A DNA stretch of 64,000 nt from Crotophaga sulcirostris. Its lineage: Eukaryota > Chordata > Aves > Cuculiformes > Crotophagidae. The stretch covers positions 366,725 to 430,724 of the forward strand of contig VYZB01000239.1 in assembly GCA_013397455.1 (NCBI GenBank). The letters are read 5' to 3'. The translations under genes and the position numbers were made by a program. Below, one piece after another: positions 61,457 to 64,000 of the stretch. How positions within the stretch are numbered: position 1 is the first letter of the stretch; every line of letters begins with the position of its first letter. The notes below the pieces were generated by a model that was not told the origin of the DNA, searched no databases, and saw only the letters and a list, made by a program, of their open reading frames with translations.

Positions 61457-64000
61457 GGTAATTTTGATTCTGGGCTGAAACTGAGCAGGCTGGTTTTTTC
61501 CCAGGTCATAGTTCAAGCCAGATCTCAGGCAAATAACTGTTTAAAACATGATTCTGGTTCGTTTATGTTCTTGGTTTGACTTAGCCTCTCATTCTAGTCC
61601 TTGATGAACAACCTTAGAATCACCTCTTTGGCTTTCTTGGCAAGTAAAGAGGAAAAATTATCCCATCATAAAGGACTCTCATTTAACACTCATTTGTCTA
61701 CAAGAAATATGAACACATTTGCATGCTCGTTTTGGTAATGGCATGTGCCAGTTAAGGGAATTGGCCACTTCCATAAACAAATGTCCAATTTGTACATATA
61801 GTCATAGTAACTGGATAGCTAACTTGCTGGAAAAACCTGGCTTGGCTTATACATCACCTAAAAGCACATCTTTTAAATCACATAAAAGTATAAAATTTTA
61901 AAGATTCTTTTTTTGATAGGGTTTAAAGATTTTTTTTTAAATTGGTTGTTTCCAGGTATACAAAATTAATTCTTGTCATTGTTACTGGTTAGCATCAGAT
62001 AAATATTAACCCCCATAAGCCACACTAAACCACTGTGACCTAAGATTTTTTAATTTCCCAAAAAATGGACCTTGAGGTGGTCAAAGTAATGTAAGAGACA
62101 TAACTGAAGTTATGCTTAAAAAATTTAAAATATCCACAAATAAGGCAGAAAAATCCTAATAGTCTGCCTCAAGTTTTTAGAGATCTTGTGCATACCATAA
62201 TGCATATCGTATCTATCATAATTCAAAAAGATGCTAAACAGAAATAAGCAGCAAAACACAATTTCAGAGTATTTTTAAAAGGACATTGAAGGTTTCTCAG
62301 ATACATTGCACAGAATAAGACTTTGGACTGCCTTTTCCTCACCACTCTGAAGTAAAGGCTGCTTTTCCCTGGAAGGAGGTGTGGGGAGAAAGTATGTTAA
62401 GAAACATCTACAGCTGTAGAGCTGGCACTATAAACTGCAGTTCTTTGTGTACTGACAGTTTGCTATGACAACTGATATCTTGGATGAGGATGAACTGTGT
62501 TTCCTCACTGACATTGTCAGACAGCAGGGACTTGAGTTTGCACAGACTTCTGCCACTATTTGAGACTGATAAGATTAAAACTGTTGTGATTTTGTTTTGC
62601 TGGGAGCTACTGTACAAGCACACTGCGCTGTCTCCCATGCAGGACTGTGCATTCCTGGGTACACAGGAGGAGAGGAAGATGCATTGTGGTACAGAGGCAC
62701 TGTTTTTCTAAAACTGACTCAGAAGCATTAAAGAGCTGGGAATGTAATATTTTATAATGCATGGTGAAATTGCAAAGTATCCAGGTGAATGGGATACCCA
62801 GATAAAGAAATGCATGGGTAATACAAAACATACAAGGTCCACCACAAAAAAAAAAAAAAAAAAAAGAGACTGTGCCTGCAACTCTTTAATTAACAAATTA
62901 AGAAAATCAACTATGATCCCCTTTCACAACAATTCCCTTCTGAGCTGACACAGCTGCATACAATGCTGCCAGCATCCAAAGCAATTCTGCAGATCATTTT
63001 CTGAAAGGCTGTTGAGCATCTCCCTTGGTTTTGCTTTCACATCTTCTATTGACAAAAAAAGGGGTTCCTTTGAGCACTGACTGGATCTTTGGGATCTCTT
63101 CACCATAAGCCTCAGTCAAAACTTGAAAAGTTTCCGTCATAGATTTCTTGTTCCACAAGAAGCTTGATGTGACCTCACTGTTCACTCTTGCACACTGACA
63201 TTTTCCAACCAAGGGTAAGAAAATGTCTCATTTTGAATATGCACCTACTCATACTGAGTGAAGCGATGGAGCTGAGCCTTGTCTCACTGTAACAGGTCAG
63301 AACAGGTTCTATAACCATCTCTTTGTCTCTCCCCTCCCACTCTTGGCTCCTGAGCTACAGGGTTAGTCTCATGTTTTTGTGTCAGACCTCATATTTAAAT
63401 TAGGATGTATACTATCTTAGGAGAACATAGCATAAAAACATCTGAGCATAACAAGAAAAGGTGCTGTTTTCTGTGCACAAAGCAGAGATACTCCAGCCAA
63501 TGCTAGCCTCAGCCAGGAGAATCAAATGCCACACCACCACATGGATGTGGTTATCCTGTTTCTGGCCTGTTCCTGCAATACCATCTGGCTGCCTGCGCTT
63601 CGTGCAGCCCATTAATCCACAGTCTCCATACTCTAGTGTTGACATTGCAAACATATCATTATGGCATATCGCATCCTACTGAAAGCACTGCAAGCCAATA
63701 GGGAAGAGAAAGCACGACACTTCCTAAGCTCCGGTTAATCTTTCACTAACAGTTGCACTTGTCTGTTCTCAAAGAATCAGATCCAAAAGTCTGTGAAATT
63801 ACAAGAACCCAGAGAAGTCAACAGGTCTTTGAATTAATTCATGATGCTGCAAAATGCAGAACAAGCTTCTCAGGACTGGTAGGATTGGGCCATTCCTTGT
63901 TGCTCTCATGTTTCTCATTCCTTTAGCTATATTGTTTGACTTTTCCCTTATTTATCTTTTTTCAAAATGGAAAGAAATACAATATTGAAGGGGATTTCCT
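61457..64000. other. Unique AT-rich non-coding DNA
   Basis: No gene or transposon is recognised. It contains a 14-bp palindrome at 62407-62420 and an A20 run at 62846-62865. Frames are at most about 80 codons. Confidence 0.6.
62846..62865. repeat. A20 homopolymer
   Basis: Twenty uninterrupted adenines followed by GAGAC. It could be the tail of an old retrocopy, but the preceding sequence is not recognisable as one. Confidence 0.9.

Noticed and set aside
62757..62948. Poly-A at 62846 as evidence for a processed pseudogene
   Set aside because: The sequence before the A20 run shows no recognisable mRNA and no flanking duplication is apparent.
1..64000. Endogenous retrovirus or LTR element
   Set aside because: No paired LTRs, primer-binding site, or gag, pol or env-like frames were seen; all reverse-transcriptase-like sequence belongs to CR1.

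Overview
The window is vertebrate, and almost certainly avian, non-coding DNA. Its only clearly recognisable families are CR1 LINE retrotransposons. Several end in the bird-type 3' terminus, a CCTTCCAACC-like block followed by copies of an ATTCTATG/ATTCTGTG octamer. The rest is AT-rich unique sequence with short microsatellites, one 35-N assembly gap and no ribosome-binding-site or operon structure. I cannot name the species.

I found no convincing host protein-coding gene, exon chain, tRNA, rRNA or CRISPR array. Apart from CR1, open frames are under about 145 codons on both strands and in all frames, resemble no family I recognise, and look like chance frames. The window is therefore probably a gene desert or the inside of a long intron.

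Layout: 1-2600 is unique AT-rich DNA. A CR1 lies at 2602-3170 (+). Unique DNA follows, with CR1 pieces at 6918-7202 (-), 19024-19648 (-), 21225-21560 (-, old), 26108-26471 (+), 28817-29576 (+, with a 214-codon open remnant of CR1 ORF2), 34189-34405 (-), 48552-48592 (-, very short) and 49545-49817 (+). At 60517-61456 (-) one CR1 has been split by a second, same-orientation CR1, leaving an apparent 5-bp target duplication. Two CR1 lineages can be told apart by their 3' tails.

The most interesting unique sequence is possible regulatory DNA. There are five WGATAAR sites plus an E-box within 13334-13443. Two further blocks rich in developmental-factor-like motifs lie at about 10080-10560 and 43480-44280. 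Structural oddities are a 51-bp unbroken alternating pyrimidine-purine tract with a CG core (15782-15832) and a perfect 15-bp hairpin (17033-17069). A short open frame just upstream of the CR1 at 28817 ends with beta-defensin-like spacing around a CC pair, but it is decayed and may be chance. All regulatory calls are inference from motifs, because no conservation data were available.
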